A stretch of DNA of 64,000 nt from Paracrocinitomix sp039939375 (GCA_039939375.1 JBDVJO010000011.1:868001-932000); one strand, 5' to 3'; positions 42,264 through 52,178 are shown, counted from the stretch's first letter. Made by a program: numbers and translations. The notes: generated from the sequence alone by a model not told the origin.

Positions 42264-43037
42264 TTATTTCAGTTCTGCAGGAATTTCACAAACTGGAATC
42301 GGGAGCATTTTATGTTTGTTTGCACTATTAAAAGACTGATAAATTTTGAGCACTTCTTTTTGGCGATCAGTCAATGTTGATTCATCTCCTTCAAACTCCA
42401 TGGCCCATTCTAATTCGGGGTAAGTTGCACCTAATTGACCTTCGTCTGTTCGCTCATCTTCCCAAAGTCCGTCAGTAGGTTGAGCATTTTGGATTGAATT
42501 GACGATACCTAATTCTTTAGCAATTGCAAAAACGTCAGTTTTTGTTAAGTCCGCTATCGGACTTAAGTCAACCCCACCGTCTCCGTATTTAGTATAGAAT
42601 CCTACACCAAAATCTTCTACTTTATTGCCAGTTCCTGCAACTAATAAACCGTTGGGTTGACCAATTGCGTATAAGGTGGTCATCCTAATTCTGGCCCTTG
42701 TGTTTGCCATAGAAAGTCCATGGTTTTGAGCATTTTCTGGAATTGCTTTTTTGAGTGTTTCAAAGGTGTCGGTAAGATTAACACGTTCATGTCGAACATT
42801 GGCAAAATTTTCTTCCAACCACTGAATGTGCTCCATTCCGCGATTTACTTCATCAGGATTTTGGTGAATTCCCATTTCTAGGCACATTAACTCTAGACCT
42901 GTTTTTGCACAGAGAGTAGAAGTAACGGCAGAATCAATTCCGCCGCTTATTCCTATAATAAAACCTTTGCAATTGGCTTTTTTAGCATATGCTTCAAGCC
43001 AACTGCAAATGTGTTCAATAACTTTAGGGTAATCCAT
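42264..43037 (-). CDS. nadE: NAD(+) synthase, ammonia-dependent type
   Basis: Amidates nicotinic acid adenine dinucleotide to NAD with ATP. At 257 residues it lacks the glutaminase domain, so it uses ammonia. The PP-loop motif GISGGIDSAVTS (29-40), NTRARIRMTTLYA and GNKVEDFGVGFYTKYGDGGVDL are all family hallmarks. The gene lies four bases after a barrel protein gene and close to gldB and gldC, an arrangement I know from other Bacteroidota. Confidence 0.95.
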   Translation of the reverse strand: MDYPKVIEHICSWLEAYAKKANCKGFIIGISGGIDSAVTSTLCAKTGLELMCLEMGIHQNPDEVNRGMEHIQWLEENFANVRHERVNLTDTFETLKKAIPENAQNHGLSMANTRARIRMTTLYAIGQPNGLLVAGTGNKVEDFGVGFYTKYGDGGVDLSPIADLTKTDVFAIAKELGIVNSIQNAQPTDGLWEDERTDEGQLGATYPELEWAMEFEGDESTLTDRQKEVLKIYQSFNSANKHKMLPIPVCEIPAELK

Positions 43038-43041
43038 TAAT

Positions 43042-43920
43042 TTAGAAGAGTAATCCTAACTTAATTTCAATAAGGTGTTGCGGATTGTTTTTGATGTCTA
43101 ATGGAGCTCTCGTAATAGCTGTTCCATCATTCATTTGATTCACTAGGTGACCAGACTCAATTTGAAGAGCTGGAGTGATTCCATAGTTAAATCCACCTTC
43201 CATGTATAAAAATGTGCTTCCAGTAAAGTTCCATTCAGCTCCACCATAAACACCAATTCCCATTCTTACAGGTGTTAATCCTTTCAAGATTGTAACCGGC
43301 TTCATGTTCTCGTTCAAAGTATGCGGAGTTGATCCAGTTCTAATAAATTGATCCTGTGTAGGTGAGTAAATGGCATCATATCCAGTGTCATCATATCTTA
43401 CACCGGCAAGAATTGAAGTTCTTAATCCGAATTTTCCGTAATATTTAAACTTTCCAATCATGTTGGTTTGGAATTTTAAAAAGAAAGGGATTGTTACATA
43501 TTTACCTCTATATTTTCTAGTAGTTAACTCTAAAACATTTGTTGTATCACTCAAGTTTTCAACTTCGTTCACACTTCCATCATCATCATGATCGTATTTT
43601 AAAATGTCTGTGTCAGAATATCCGTAAAAAACAGTTCCAGAAGGTGTAGAGCTTGTAATCCCTTCACCAAAATTCATTTTAAATGACTCAATGTCAAATT
43701 GTACACCTGATGCTAAACCAATGTTTTCATTAAACATATAGTTACCTCCAACTCCAATTATGAAACCAGCACCGATACCGTTTCTTTCAATTTCTGAAGT
43801 GTTTGTTTTTATCCAGCTAAACGCCCCACCAGTAACTAATCCAATTTGAAACTTCTTGTCTTGAGCTTGAGCGCCCATAGTAATACCGCCAATTAAAAGT
43901 AGAGTAAGTAACTTTTTCAT
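43042..43920 (-). CDS. outer-membrane beta-barrel protein, PorT-like
   Basis: A 292-residue protein with a signal peptide (MKKLLTLLLIGGITMGAQAQ). The start of the mature part (FQIGLVTGGAFSWI) and IIGVGGNYMFNENIGLASGVQF are characteristic of the PorT-like barrel domain, with a C-terminal LIEIKLGLLF barrel end. PorT itself belongs to T9SS, but the domain is widespread and this copy is not clearly PorT. It is upstream of nadE with four bases between and divergent from gldB. Confidence 0.75.
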   Translation of the reverse strand: MKKLLTLLLIGGITMGAQAQDKKFQIGLVTGGAFSWIKTNTSEIERNGIGAGFIIGVGGNYMFNENIGLASGVQFDIESFKMNFGEGITSSTPSGTVFYGYSDTDILKYDHDDDGSVNEVENLSDTTNVLELTTRKYRGKYVTIPFFLKFQTNMIGKFKYYGKFGLRTSILAGVRYDDTGYDAIYSPTQDQFIRTGSTPHTLNENMKPVTILKGLTPVRMGIGVYGGAEWNFTGSTFLYMEGGFNYGITPALQIESGHLVNQMNDGTAITRAPLDIKNNPQHLIEIKLGLLF

Positions 43921-43967
43921 AATTTTGTAGTTTTATTTGTACTCACAATAATAAGAAAATATCGGCA

Positions 43968-44975
43968 ATGCGAAACAGATTTATACTTTTAATCTCTTCA
44001 CTTTCATTACTTCTAAGCTGTGGTTCTGACCCTTTAGACGTTGATGTGTCGGGTGTTGAATACGATTTAGAAGTAGAGCGCTTTGAACAAGAGATGTTTG
44101 CGGTTAGTTCTGCTGCAGAAATGACCACCTTAAATGCCGATTTAATTGAAAGAGGAGGGGAGCTGTACGAATTTTACGTCCATGAGATGCTGCGGTCAGG
44201 CTCAGTTTTTGACGATTCAATAGGAACTTATCTTTATTATTTTGTTTCTGATTCTACCATGAAAATGGCTTTTGAAGACATCAACGCACAATACGGTAAT
44301 TTTGATCAAAAAGAAGAAGAGTTGGTAGATATGTTCAAGCATTTGAAGTATCATTTACCTGCAGCATTGTTGCCAGATAAGGTAATCACTTATAATTCTG
44401 CCTTCAATTATGGGGTGATTTCTACAAATAACCAGATAGGATTGGGATTAGATATGTATTTGGGTCAGCATAATCGAATTATAGCGGAGTTAGGATTTCC
44501 AATCTACATGAAAGAAAAAATGATGGAAGACTATATGTTGGTTGATATTGCTCATAGTTGGTTAGCGACTAATGTGATGGAAGATCCTGGCGAAACGTTT
44601 CTTTCTAAAATGATTTATTATGGTAAATTGAGATATTTGATTGACGCCATGTTGCCAGGTACCCCAGATCATTTAAAAATAAGATATTCTGAAGAGGAAT
44701 ATGAATTCTCTTTGGCCAGTGAGGATGACATTTGGCAATTTTTATTGGATATGAATTGGGTCTATTCTACTGATATGAAAGTGGGGCTAAGATTTTTCGA
44801 AGAAGCTCCAACCACTGTGGGTATAGAAGGTTCACCCGGAAGGATTGGACAATTTATGGGATGGAGAATGGTGCAACAATACATGGAAAAGAATGATGAT
44901 GTAACAGTTCAAGAATTATTAGCTGAAACAACAGAGTCTAAATTTTTAAAAACATACAAACCAGAGAATGACTAA
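43968..44975 (+). CDS. gldB: gliding motility lipoprotein GldB
   Basis: A 335-residue lipoprotein (signal ending LLLSC, Cys18) matching GldB in its N-terminal VEYDLEVERFEQEMF, central YNSAFNYGVISTNNQIGLGLDMYLG and C-terminal PGRIGQFMGWRMVQQYM. GldB is needed for gliding in Flavobacterium johnsoniae; it occurs also in non-gliding relatives with T9SS, so gliding cannot be assumed. Its stop overlaps the gldC start by eight bases, supporting co-translation. Confidence 0.9.
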   Translation: MRNRFILLISSLSLLLSCGSDPLDVDVSGVEYDLEVERFEQEMFAVSSAAEMTTLNADLIERGGELYEFYVHEMLRSGSVFDDSIGTYLYYFVSDSTMKMAFEDINAQYGNFDQKEEELVDMFKHLKYHLPAALLPDKVITYNSAFNYGVISTNNQIGLGLDMYLGQHNRIIAELGFPIYMKEKMMEDYMLVDIAHSWLATNVMEDPGETFLSKMIYYGKLRYLIDAMLPGTPDHLKIRYSEEEYEFSLASEDDIWQFLLDMNWVYSTDMKVGLRFFEEAPTTVGIEGSPGRIGQFMGWRMVQQYMEKNDDVTVQELLAETTESKFLKTYKPEND

Positions 44976-45312
44976 ACTTAAAAAATCAAATATTACGGTA
45001 GAAGTATCAACTAACGAAAACAATGTTCCAGAAAAAATTAAATGGTCTGCTGAGGATGGCGGAGTAGATAATTCACCTGCAAAAGCAATGATTATGTCAT
45101 TCTGGGATGAAAAAGAGTTAAACGCCATGCGTATTGATTTGTGGACCAAAGAAATGACAGTTGATGAAATGAAGAAATTCTTTCACCAAACATTACTCAC
45201 TATGGCAGATACTTTTGAGCGCGCGACTGGCGAAAAAAACATCACAGAAGACTTGCGAGATTATTGCCAACATTTTGCCGACAAGATGAATATCTTACCG
45301 CCGTTGAGCTAA
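44968..45312 (+). CDS. gldC: gliding motility protein GldC
   Basis: A 114-residue soluble protein typical of GldC: SNITVEVSTNENNVPEKIKW, SAEDGG, then NAMRIDLWTKEMTVDEMKKFF and YCQHFADKMNILPP at the end. It accompanies gldB throughout the phylum; its biochemical role is unknown. The stop codon overlaps the convergent WG-repeat gene by four bases, so transcripts from both sides must run into each other or end within the coding sequences. Confidence 0.93.
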   Translation: MTKLKKSNITVEVSTNENNVPEKIKWSAEDGGVDNSPAKAMIMSFWDEKELNAMRIDLWTKEMTVDEMKKFFHQTLLTMADTFERATGEKNITEDLRDYCQHFADKMNILPPLS

Positions 45313-47783
45313 TATAGTTGAATGGATTTGAGAATTTTTCCCTTGTTATCCATCCACATTATTTTATTGTCTTTTTTTACTTTGAAGTGGTTATAATCAA
45401 TCACTTCAATCTGGTCAAAATAATCCTCCAGAACTTTTTCTGCGGTATTGTATAAGGTCCAACCTAAATCTGATGAGCCAAGACTTGTTGTGTAATATTG
45501 TTGCACTAAATAATATTCAAATTCATCTAGCATAATCACTTTAATGTCTTCGGCTCCGCCCTCTATTAATTCTTTATTTCCGGCATAAATAATATTATAA
45601 TTTCCTTCTTGCTTTTTAACCAAAGCTGATCCTGATTCTAATTCTTGATATAACGTAAAGTTGCCAAGTGAATTAAATGTTTGATTTTCTTCAATCATCA
45701 ATACTTTCCATGTTGGATTTTGAACAGTAATCATTGGGTTTTGCGACATTTTACCGAATTGATATTTATTCACGATTTCAAAGTTGTTGCATTCATTGAG
45801 GTCTTCAAAAAAGTCTTTATACGTCATTATACGTTGCCCATTATCTAAGCTAAAATCACCTTGCTTTAAAATCACAGAATTGAAACCATATCTTTTCAAT
45901 ATTAGTGGTTGCGGACCAGTGACATAGTAATTGGTTGAATAATATTCGATCTCCTGATCCATGTTTATTGTTGGATCAAAAACACTTGAATGCCAGGTTC
46001 TGCTGTTGTCTCTACCTTCATAAGCCAATAAAAATCGTTCTCTGTGGGCAGAACCACCATAAAAGGGTGCAATTTTCTCTTTGGTATTGAAGTATTGATC
46101 TGCAAAATTAAAAGACTCTTGATGCGGTTTTTTAACACGATATTTCGTGTTAATTTTATGCACGTTGTCATAAACCGCCGGAATGCCCCAATCGATTTTC
46201 TTTTTGGCTTTAGAACCAAACTTACTATTTAATTGATTTTGAAAAGTGACGTAGCTATCTGTGCTCATGACAATTTCAAATGAGCTTCGCCAGCGGTCTT
46301 CAATATAAATTGATTTAGGAGCTTTGTAAACGGTAGAATCTACAATTTTTTCGTCCTTCAATTCTTTGATGATAATTTGGCCACCATAATAGTATTTCAC
46401 TTTGTTTGCTGTTCTACTCACATGTTTAGAGTACGGCATAGTAAGCAAACCATTTTCGTTGACTAAACAATCTCCTTTTTTACTTCTGAATTCTAGGCCG
46501 CCCGTGCTTCGGTAAACTGAAGAATAAGAGTTTTTTAATATTAATTTGCCGTTTGGGGTGTAAAAGCCTTTGCCGCTTTTGTTTTTGGTGATGAATCCTT
46601 CTGCTTCAAAATTAATCTCGTCAAATTCAATTGGTACCAAAGTGTCGGAATATTCATTTAAGATTCCTTTTTCGTTTTCATTAAATACCCTGAAGTAAGT
46701 TTTGTAATATTCTATGAATGTAAATGTCGGTTGAATGACAAATTGGTTTGAGGAGTTCACCACACCAAAGAGGCTGTCTTCAATAGTTTGCACAATAAAG
46801 AAACCATTAAATGCACTTTCTACATGTTGATATTCTGCAGGGATTATTGTAGAACCATTTTTGTCGGTTGCTCCTACTTTACCGTTTTGTAAATAAGCAA
46901 AAACAGGCTCTACTTTCTGGTTAAGGCTTTCAGTTAAACCGTGTAATTTATACTTAGATGAAATCTGGTAAACATCATCAAAACTGTGTTCTATAAGTTT
47001 TTCAAGGTTGCTAGAGTACAATTCACCTTTTCCAGCTTTATATATTTTGTAATTGCCATAAAAAACGTCAAAAACTAAGGTGGAATCTGAATCAGGGATT
47101 TTTTCACCATTTAATAAATAATATGATCTATGGTCATTAATGTCTTTAAATTCCACCACTTTTTTATTGAAAAAACCCATTGTCTTAAATTGAGGTTCTA
47201 TCAATTCATTGGTGTTGCTCAAAAAACCGAATTTCTCTCCCTGTCTTAAGAATGCCAGATTTTCCATCCAAAACCCATCATCATATTTGGGGTCGCAAAC
47301 CCACTCTAATTTATCATTCATAACCCCTGTGCCATTTAAGGTGTGAATGATCGTTCTGAACTCGCCTAAGGCAGAGGATTTGTAACGGCTCCATTCTTTT
47401 TCATAACCTATGGAAAATGAAATTCTGTTAAAATCTTTAATGGTTTTAAGGGTGTCGAGTCTTGAATTAAGGATGTACAACTCTGACGGTTTTTCTGCAA
47501 AAATATATCCGTAATTAATGTAGATATCTTGGAAGTCACAAGCTAATTTTTGATTTAGACTTGTGTCAGCTAAACCCCATCTTCCAAATTTTTGAACTTT
47601 AAAGTAGTTTAAACCTATAGTTGATTCAACTTTGTCATATCGAATCCAATTTGATTTTTGCTCACCCTTATTATTGTAGAGCGCATATTTTCCAGCCGAA
47701 TCTACAGGGAAAAGATTGCCAATAAAGGCTTGCGAAAAGGCTGTACTTATCCCAATGAAAAGTATAATTAATAAACTCTTCAT
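45309..47783 (-). CDS. exported WG-repeat protein
   Basis: An 824-residue exported protein (signal MKSLLIILFIGISTAFSQ). The N-terminal half has repeated units of the WG (KWG) type, such as FGRWGLADTSLNQKLACDF, KFGFLSNTNELIEPQF, KVGATDKNGSTIIPAEYQ and FGVVNSSNQFVIQPTF. Such repeats form a beta-rich, probably protein- or polysaccharide-binding structure; no enzymatic motif is seen. It is two bases downstream of the lipoprotein gene at 47785, so the two are one unit, and it overlaps gldC tail to tail. Confidence 0.82.
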   Translation of the reverse strand: MKSLLIILFIGISTAFSQAFIGNLFPVDSAGKYALYNNKGEQKSNWIRYDKVESTIGLNYFKVQKFGRWGLADTSLNQKLACDFQDIYINYGYIFAEKPSELYILNSRLDTLKTIKDFNRISFSIGYEKEWSRYKSSALGEFRTIIHTLNGTGVMNDKLEWVCDPKYDDGFWMENLAFLRQGEKFGFLSNTNELIEPQFKTMGFFNKKVVEFKDINDHRSYYLLNGEKIPDSDSTLVFDVFYGNYKIYKAGKGELYSSNLEKLIEHSFDDVYQISSKYKLHGLTESLNQKVEPVFAYLQNGKVGATDKNGSTIIPAEYQHVESAFNGFFIVQTIEDSLFGVVNSSNQFVIQPTFTFIEYYKTYFRVFNENEKGILNEYSDTLVPIEFDEINFEAEGFITKNKSGKGFYTPNGKLILKNSYSSVYRSTGGLEFRSKKGDCLVNENGLLTMPYSKHVSRTANKVKYYYGGQIIIKELKDEKIVDSTVYKAPKSIYIEDRWRSSFEIVMSTDSYVTFQNQLNSKFGSKAKKKIDWGIPAVYDNVHKINTKYRVKKPHQESFNFADQYFNTKEKIAPFYGGSAHRERFLLAYEGRDNSRTWHSSVFDPTINMDQEIEYYSTNYYVTGPQPLILKRYGFNSVILKQGDFSLDNGQRIMTYKDFFEDLNECNNFEIVNKYQFGKMSQNPMITVQNPTWKVLMIEENQTFNSLGNFTLYQELESGSALVKKQEGNYNIIYAGNKELIEGGAEDIKVIMLDEFEYYLVQQYYTTSLGSSDLGWTLYNTAEKVLEDYFDQIEVIDYNHFKVKKDNKIMWMDNKGKILKSIQLY

Positions 47784-47784
47784 C

Positions 47785-49197
47785 TTAATATCTAGCTATG
47801 TGTTTTTTGAATTGTTGACGCTCGGCCATAGATTCACCCTCAACCGTCATTTCCACTTCTAGGATTTTGTTGGGGTCATCAGATTTTCTGTAGGCTTCGT
47901 AAGCTCTTTCAAATTCTTCTGGAGTTACAACCCCTAATTTGTCATTTGGCAAAACTGCAATTACTGAATTTTCGCCATTCGGATTGTACTTAAACGTTCC
48001 ATCATTTGGCTGATAATATTTTATTGCCACTTTCTTGTTCATGGTAATGTACCACCAGTTTTTAATTTTCTCTCTACAGGAGATAATGATACCAACGGCC
48101 ACCATTTTTATATAATCCAAAGTTCTATCACAATTATAAATCCCCATTCCTTTTAGTTTGAAAGATCTTACCAAGTCGGCTTCTCGTTCAAGACTTCTTC
48201 TTTCTTTCTCAATTTCTTTGAGTTGTTTTTTGAACTCTCGCAACCTTTTTTTGTAATCTTTTTTCGCTTTTCTGAGTTCATTTCCAGTCCAAACGGGTTC
48301 TGCTGTATAGGTGGTTTTTACAGGGTCTTTATCGGCATCTACTTCGCTACGATTCCATAATTGAATAGTATAATCGTTGCAGCTGCTATCTAGCGGAGTT
48401 ATGGAAATATCATTGTATTGTTTTCGATCATATTTGAATTTCTTTTTTGTGTCATCATCACCTTTTATAATCCACATGGCACCATTTAAAAAGCTCAATT
48501 CCTTGTGCCGATAAAAGGAGAAGTCTAAGTCAAAAATTTCATCTGTGTCTTTAAGTGCTCGCGGTTGTTCAGAGCAAACTGGTAACAAGCTGGCTTCAGC
48601 CGCTTTGTTTTTCTCTATCCTTTTTTGTTTTCGTTCGTTCGGCTTTGCTTTACTTTTTTCGATAAAATTCCACTGCTTTGCTTTTTCATCCATCACAAAA
48701 GAGTCAAAATCACCTTCACGATAAGATGCCATTTCTATATCAATTTCCTTATCGGCTTTTAATTCTAAGTTTTTGCCACTTTCTTCGGCTCTAATCTCAA
48801 ACATACCAGCTGATTCAAAATCTCCATCTTGGTAGGTCATTTTGATTCCTGACAGCATGATGTCGCCAATATCATGGAATTCACGGTATTTAATTTCAAT
48901 ATTTTCGCTTACTGGATTTCCATTTTCGTCTTGAAAGGCTTTTTTAGGAATTTTAATTAAAGTTCCAGAAGGCAATTCAATGGTAGACCCTTTTTTATTG
49001 TTGTAATTAAATGACTGAAAAGGCACGTCAATATTTTCGAATGGCTTGTCAATGACATCTTCCTGTTTTAATTGACTGGTAATTTGGGTGATGGGTTCAA
49101 CTTGAGGTGAGTCAATGTTTTCATTTTCTGCAGTTTCTCCTTGACATGAGATCAAAACGAAAATCATTAATAAAGAATGGGTTATCAACTTTTTCAT
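47785..49197 (-). CDS. hypothetical lipoprotein with basic coiled-coil region
   Basis: A 470-residue lipoprotein (signal ending FVLISC, Cys19). Residues of about 60-160 have the phrase GSTIELPSGTLIKIPKKAFQDENGNPVSENIEIKYREFHD, part of a beta-sandwich often seen in Bacteroidota lipoproteins. The middle is strongly charged with a likely coiled coil (RKAKKDYKKRLREFKKQLKE...). No known catalytic motif. It is co-directional with the WG-repeat gene directly downstream. Confidence 0.72.
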   Translation of the reverse strand: MKKLITHSLLMIFVLISCQGETAENENIDSPQVEPITQITSQLKQEDVIDKPFENIDVPFQSFNYNNKKGSTIELPSGTLIKIPKKAFQDENGNPVSENIEIKYREFHDIGDIMLSGIKMTYQDGDFESAGMFEIRAEESGKNLELKADKEIDIEMASYREGDFDSFVMDEKAKQWNFIEKSKAKPNERKQKRIEKNKAAEASLLPVCSEQPRALKDTDEIFDLDFSFYRHKELSFLNGAMWIIKGDDDTKKKFKYDRKQYNDISITPLDSSCNDYTIQLWNRSEVDADKDPVKTTYTAEPVWTGNELRKAKKDYKKRLREFKKQLKEIEKERRSLEREADLVRSFKLKGMGIYNCDRTLDYIKMVAVGIIISCREKIKNWWYITMNKKVAIKYYQPNDGTFKYNPNGENSVIAVLPNDKLGVVTPEEFERAYEAYRKSDDPNKILEVEMTVEGESMAERQQFKKHIARY

Positions 49198-49292
49198 AAG
49201 ACTTTAAGTTACATATTAAGACGGAATAAATCAAAATATATTCTATCTACTTAACAATGTAATGGCTCAAAAAAGGTAACCAGAAAAAACGC

Positions 49293-49901
49293 TTATTGTC
49301 CTTTTTCAAAGATTTCGTTGACTCCTTCTATGTAGTCAAGTAGCTCTTCTTTTCCAGATCCGTCAACAGAAGAGGTAATAAAATAGGGAGGCATTTCTTC
49401 CCACATTTTCAGCATTTCTTTTTTATATCGAGGAAGAAAAGAGCCTTTTTGACTAGGTCTCAACTTATCTAATTTTGTAAAAACCATTGAAAAAGGAATA
49501 CCGTTTTCACCTAAAAAAGCCATAAAGTTAACATCAATGGTTTGCGGTTCATGTCGGCAATCGATTAACACAAAAACGTTCAGCAAATTTTCTCTGTTTA
49601 ACAAGTAGTCATTGATGAATTTTTCCCATTTCATTCGTTGGGTTTTACCCGTTTTAGCAAAACCATAACCTGGTAAATCCACCAAATACCAGCTCTCATT
49701 GATTAAAAAATGATTAATCAATCTTGTTTTTCCGGGTTTACCTGAAATTTTAGCTAAACTCTTGTGATTAGTCAGCGCATTTATAAGGGATGATTTTCCA
49801 ACATTTGATCGACCAATGAAAGCGTATTCGGGCATGTCCGGCTTAGGACATTTAGTAATATCGGTATTGCTGATTACAAAAGCTGCCTTCGTAATTTTCA
49901 T
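49293..49901 (-). CDS. engB: ribosome biogenesis GTPase EngB (YsxC/YihA)
   Basis: A 202-residue essential GTPase acting in assembly of the large ribosomal subunit. The G1 motif GRSNVGKSS (30-38), the G3 motif DLPGYGFAKT and the G4 motif TKLDKL are intact, and KPGKTRLINHF is the G2 region typical of the family. It follows the nucleoside kinase gene by 30 bases on the same strand. Confidence 0.95.
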   Translation of the reverse strand: MKITKAAFVISNTDITKCPKPDMPEYAFIGRSNVGKSSLINALTNHKSLAKISGKPGKTRLINHFLINESWYLVDLPGYGFAKTGKTQRMKWEKFINDYLLNRENLLNVFVLIDCRHEPQTIDVNFMAFLGENGIPFSMVFTKLDKLRPSQKGSFLPRYKKEMLKMWEEMPPYFITSSVDGSGKEELLDYIEGVNEIFEKGQ

Positions 49902-49931
49902 GGGTAAACTATGTTCTTTGGGAGAGTTGTT

Positions 49932-50546
49932 TTAGAACAATCCGTTGATTTCTGCATCAATTGAATTGATGATTTTTCCTAAATCATCAGCGTCTTCATG
50001 GAAGTTGTTGTCATCCACATCAATGACGATCAATTTACCTTTATCGTAAGTTGAAATCCAAGCTTCATAACGTTCGTTCAATCTTTTTAAATAATCTAAT
50101 CTGATAGATTCTTCGTATTCTCTTCCACGCTTTTGAATTTGACTGACTAAGGTAGGAACAGAAGCTTTTAAATAAATTAAAACGTCTGGTGCAGAGATGA
50201 ACGACTCTAGTAAATTGAATAATGAAAAATAATTTTCAAAATCTCTTGTAGTCATTAAACCCATTGAATGTAGGTTGGGCGCAAATATATAGGCGTCCTC
50301 ATAAATTGTACGATCTTGAATTACGTTTCCTTCATTTGCCTTAATCTCCTGAATTTGCGTAAAACGACTATTTAGATAATAAACCTGAAGATTAAATGAC
50401 CAACGTTGCATGTCTTCGTAAAAGTCATTCAAATAAGGATTTTGCTCTACATCTTCAAAATGTGTTCCCCAACCATAATGCTTAGATAACAATTTAGTTA
50501 AAGTCGTTTTTCCTGATCCTATATTTCCTGCAACAGCTACATGCAT
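49932..50546 (-). CDS. deoxynucleoside kinase
   Basis: Phosphorylates deoxynucleosides with ATP for nucleotide salvage. The 204 residues start with the P-loop VAVAGNIGSGKTT, then HFEDVEQNPYLNDFYED and IQDRTIYEDAYIFA (the ERS-like catalytic and substrate motif, here DRT), and a C-terminal lid region with KRGREYEESI. It belongs to the dNK/dGK-dCK family; which base it prefers cannot be told from these motifs. Confidence 0.9.
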   Translation of the reverse strand: MHVAVAGNIGSGKTTLTKLLSKHYGWGTHFEDVEQNPYLNDFYEDMQRWSFNLQVYYLNSRFTQIQEIKANEGNVIQDRTIYEDAYIFAPNLHSMGLMTTRDFENYFSLFNLLESFISAPDVLIYLKASVPTLVSQIQKRGREYEESIRLDYLKRLNERYEAWISTYDKGKLIVIDVDDNNFHEDADDLGKIINSIDAEINGLF

Positions 50547-50734
50547 AATTCAATAAATTTTAAGAGGTCTAAAAGTATAAATATTATGCAATCAAAAAGG
50601 GGAGGCTTGATACTTTTTATCAACAAAATTTGGAATTTCAAAGATAGGAAGGTGGAGTACTGATTTACAGCATTGCATTCGGAATTCTGAAAGAATTTAT
50701 TTTTAGTATATTCAAGTGAAATAATTTAATTTTT

Positions 50735-51130
50735 ATGAGATATCTATTTTTAGTTGGAGCTTTACTTTGGGGAGTATTTACCTTTTTAAGTCTAACGTAT
50801 GGCGAAGAAGATTTATCTATGCGGAATTATATTGAGGCAAAAGAGTTAATGGACTATGCGTTGATTTCTTGGTTGATAACACTTGTATCGTTGATTCTGA
50901 GTATTATTGGTTTGGTTAAAATTAAAAAGAAAGGTGTGCGGTTTTTAGGCGTACTCTCTTTGCTAACTACCTTATTTACTGCTTTCTGGATTGGTGTGAT
51001 GATAAGTTCTGCGGGAACTGATTTGGATGAAATTTACTATGGCTTAATTGGTATCGGATTAGCACAAGTGTTCTTTTTTCTAATCTTTTTCGGGAGGTAT
51101 CCTAAAAAGCCAAAACAAAACCAAGCGTAA
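50735..51130 (+). CDS. hypothetical membrane protein
   Basis: A 131-residue protein with four likely membrane segments (MRYLFLVGALLWGVFTFLSL; LISWLITLVSLILSIIGLV; FLGVLSLLTTLFTAFWIGVM; YGLIGIGLAQVFFFLIFFG) and a basic C-terminal tail (RYPKKPKQNQA). No family recognised. The 188 bases upstream contain no gene or clear promoter that I can see. Confidence 0.65.
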   Translation: MRYLFLVGALLWGVFTFLSLTYGEEDLSMRNYIEAKELMDYALISWLITLVSLILSIIGLVKIKKKGVRFLGVLSLLTTLFTAFWIGVMISSAGTDLDEIYYGLIGIGLAQVFFFLIFFGRYPKKPKQNQA

Positions 51131-51172
51131 GTATTTTAGAAGTAGGAGTCCGATTATCAAATATTATTGCCG

Positions 51173-51180
51173 TATTTTTG
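51173..51180 (+). promoter_or_regulatory. candidate -7 promoter element for the transporter gene
   Basis: TATTTTTG fits TAnnTTTG 33 bases before the start codon; no -33 match found. Confidence 0.35.
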
Positions 51181-51213
51181 TCTCGAAATTCATAAGAATT
51201 TTGTGATTAACTC

Positions 51214-52152
51214 ATGAGCAACAAGACCTTAATCTGGTTACTTTTTATCTTCTTATCACTGACTTGGGGTAGTTCTTTCATTTTAATGAAAAGGAGTATG
51301 TTTCCTGTTGGTGGATCAGAGATGGTTTTAGGTCCTTTTCAAGTAGGAGCCTTAAGAATTGTTATTGCTGGTTTAGTTTTATTACCAGTAGCCTTAAGGT
51401 TTCGGAAACACTTGACCAAACAAAATCTTGGACTTTTATTTGTAACTGGATTGTTCGGGAATTTAATGCCGGCTATGATGTTTACATTGGCTGAGACTGG
51501 AATCAGCAGCTCTTTGGCTGGGTTAGTAAATATGGCAACTTCCTTTTTTGTGGTAATTATTGGTGTGATTTTTTACCGGTCAAAACCAACTTTACTTCAA
51601 TTGGTTGGACTTGGTTTAGGTTCTACCGGTTTGTTTTTGGTTCTTAACGGTCAAAGTGATATTGCCTCAAATCCGGATATTAGATATGCGTTATTTTTGT
51701 TTCCAGCGACTTTAGGATATGCAATTTCATTAACAACTATCAAGTTTAAATTGAATCATCTTCCGGCTTTAGCAATCACTTCACTCTCGTTTCTCTTAAT
51801 TTTAGGTCCCGCCATTATAATTGCATTAATGACGGATGCTTTTTCTGCAGTTGTAACGCATCCTGATGGGTTAAAAGCCTTGAGTTATTTATCTGTTCTG
51901 GCTGTAGTGGGAACAGCAATAGCGGTAATGTTGTTTACCAAACTTGTTTCAATTTCTAATCACATATTTTCGTCAGCGATTTCTTATGTTTTACCTGTAG
52001 TTGCTATACTTATCGGGGTGTTGGATGGCGAGAGTTTTCCGTTGATAAACATATTTTGGGTACTTTTAATTATTGCAGGAGTTTTCTTGATGAATCGTTC
52101 TTCGCAGAAAAAAGCTAAGATTTCTCCACAAAATATTGTGAAAGACGTATAG
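51214..52152 (+). CDS. EamA/DMT family transporter
   Basis: A 312-residue inner-membrane protein of the drug/metabolite transporter superfamily with ten predicted helices in two EamA halves. The N-terminal FLSLTWGSSFILMKRSM motif and the ALRIVIAGLVLLPVALRF after helix 2 are characteristic, and the second half begins around residue 165 with AISLTTIKFKLNHLPAL. The substrate is unknown; relatives export amino acids, nucleotides or drugs. It stands alone between a terminator-less gap and the ribosomal genes. Confidence 0.88.
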   Translation: MSNKTLIWLLFIFLSLTWGSSFILMKRSMFPVGGSEMVLGPFQVGALRIVIAGLVLLPVALRFRKHLTKQNLGLLFVTGLFGNLMPAMMFTLAETGISSSLAGLVNMATSFFVVIIGVIFYRSKPTLLQLVGLGLGSTGLFLVLNGQSDIASNPDIRYALFLFPATLGYAISLTTIKFKLNHLPALAITSLSFLLILGPAIIIALMTDAFSAVVTHPDGLKALSYLSVLAVVGTAIAVMLFTKLVSISNHIFSSAISYVLPVVAILIGVLDGESFPLINIFWVLLIIAGVFLMNRSSQKKAKISPQNIVKDV

Positions 52153-52170
52153 TTTTCAAAATTAAATCTC

Positions 52171-52178
52171 TATCTTTG
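52171..52178 (+). promoter_or_regulatory. candidate -7 promoter element of rplU-rpmA
   Basis: TATCTTTG fits TAnnTTTG 60 bases before rplU, leaving a leader of about 55 bases that could hold a ribosomal-protein control structure; none was resolved by eye. Confidence 0.45.

Noticed and set aside
50586..50663. 25-codon reading frame before the small membrane protein gene
   Set aside because: No promoter, no family similarity and no unusual composition; probably chance in AT-rich DNA.
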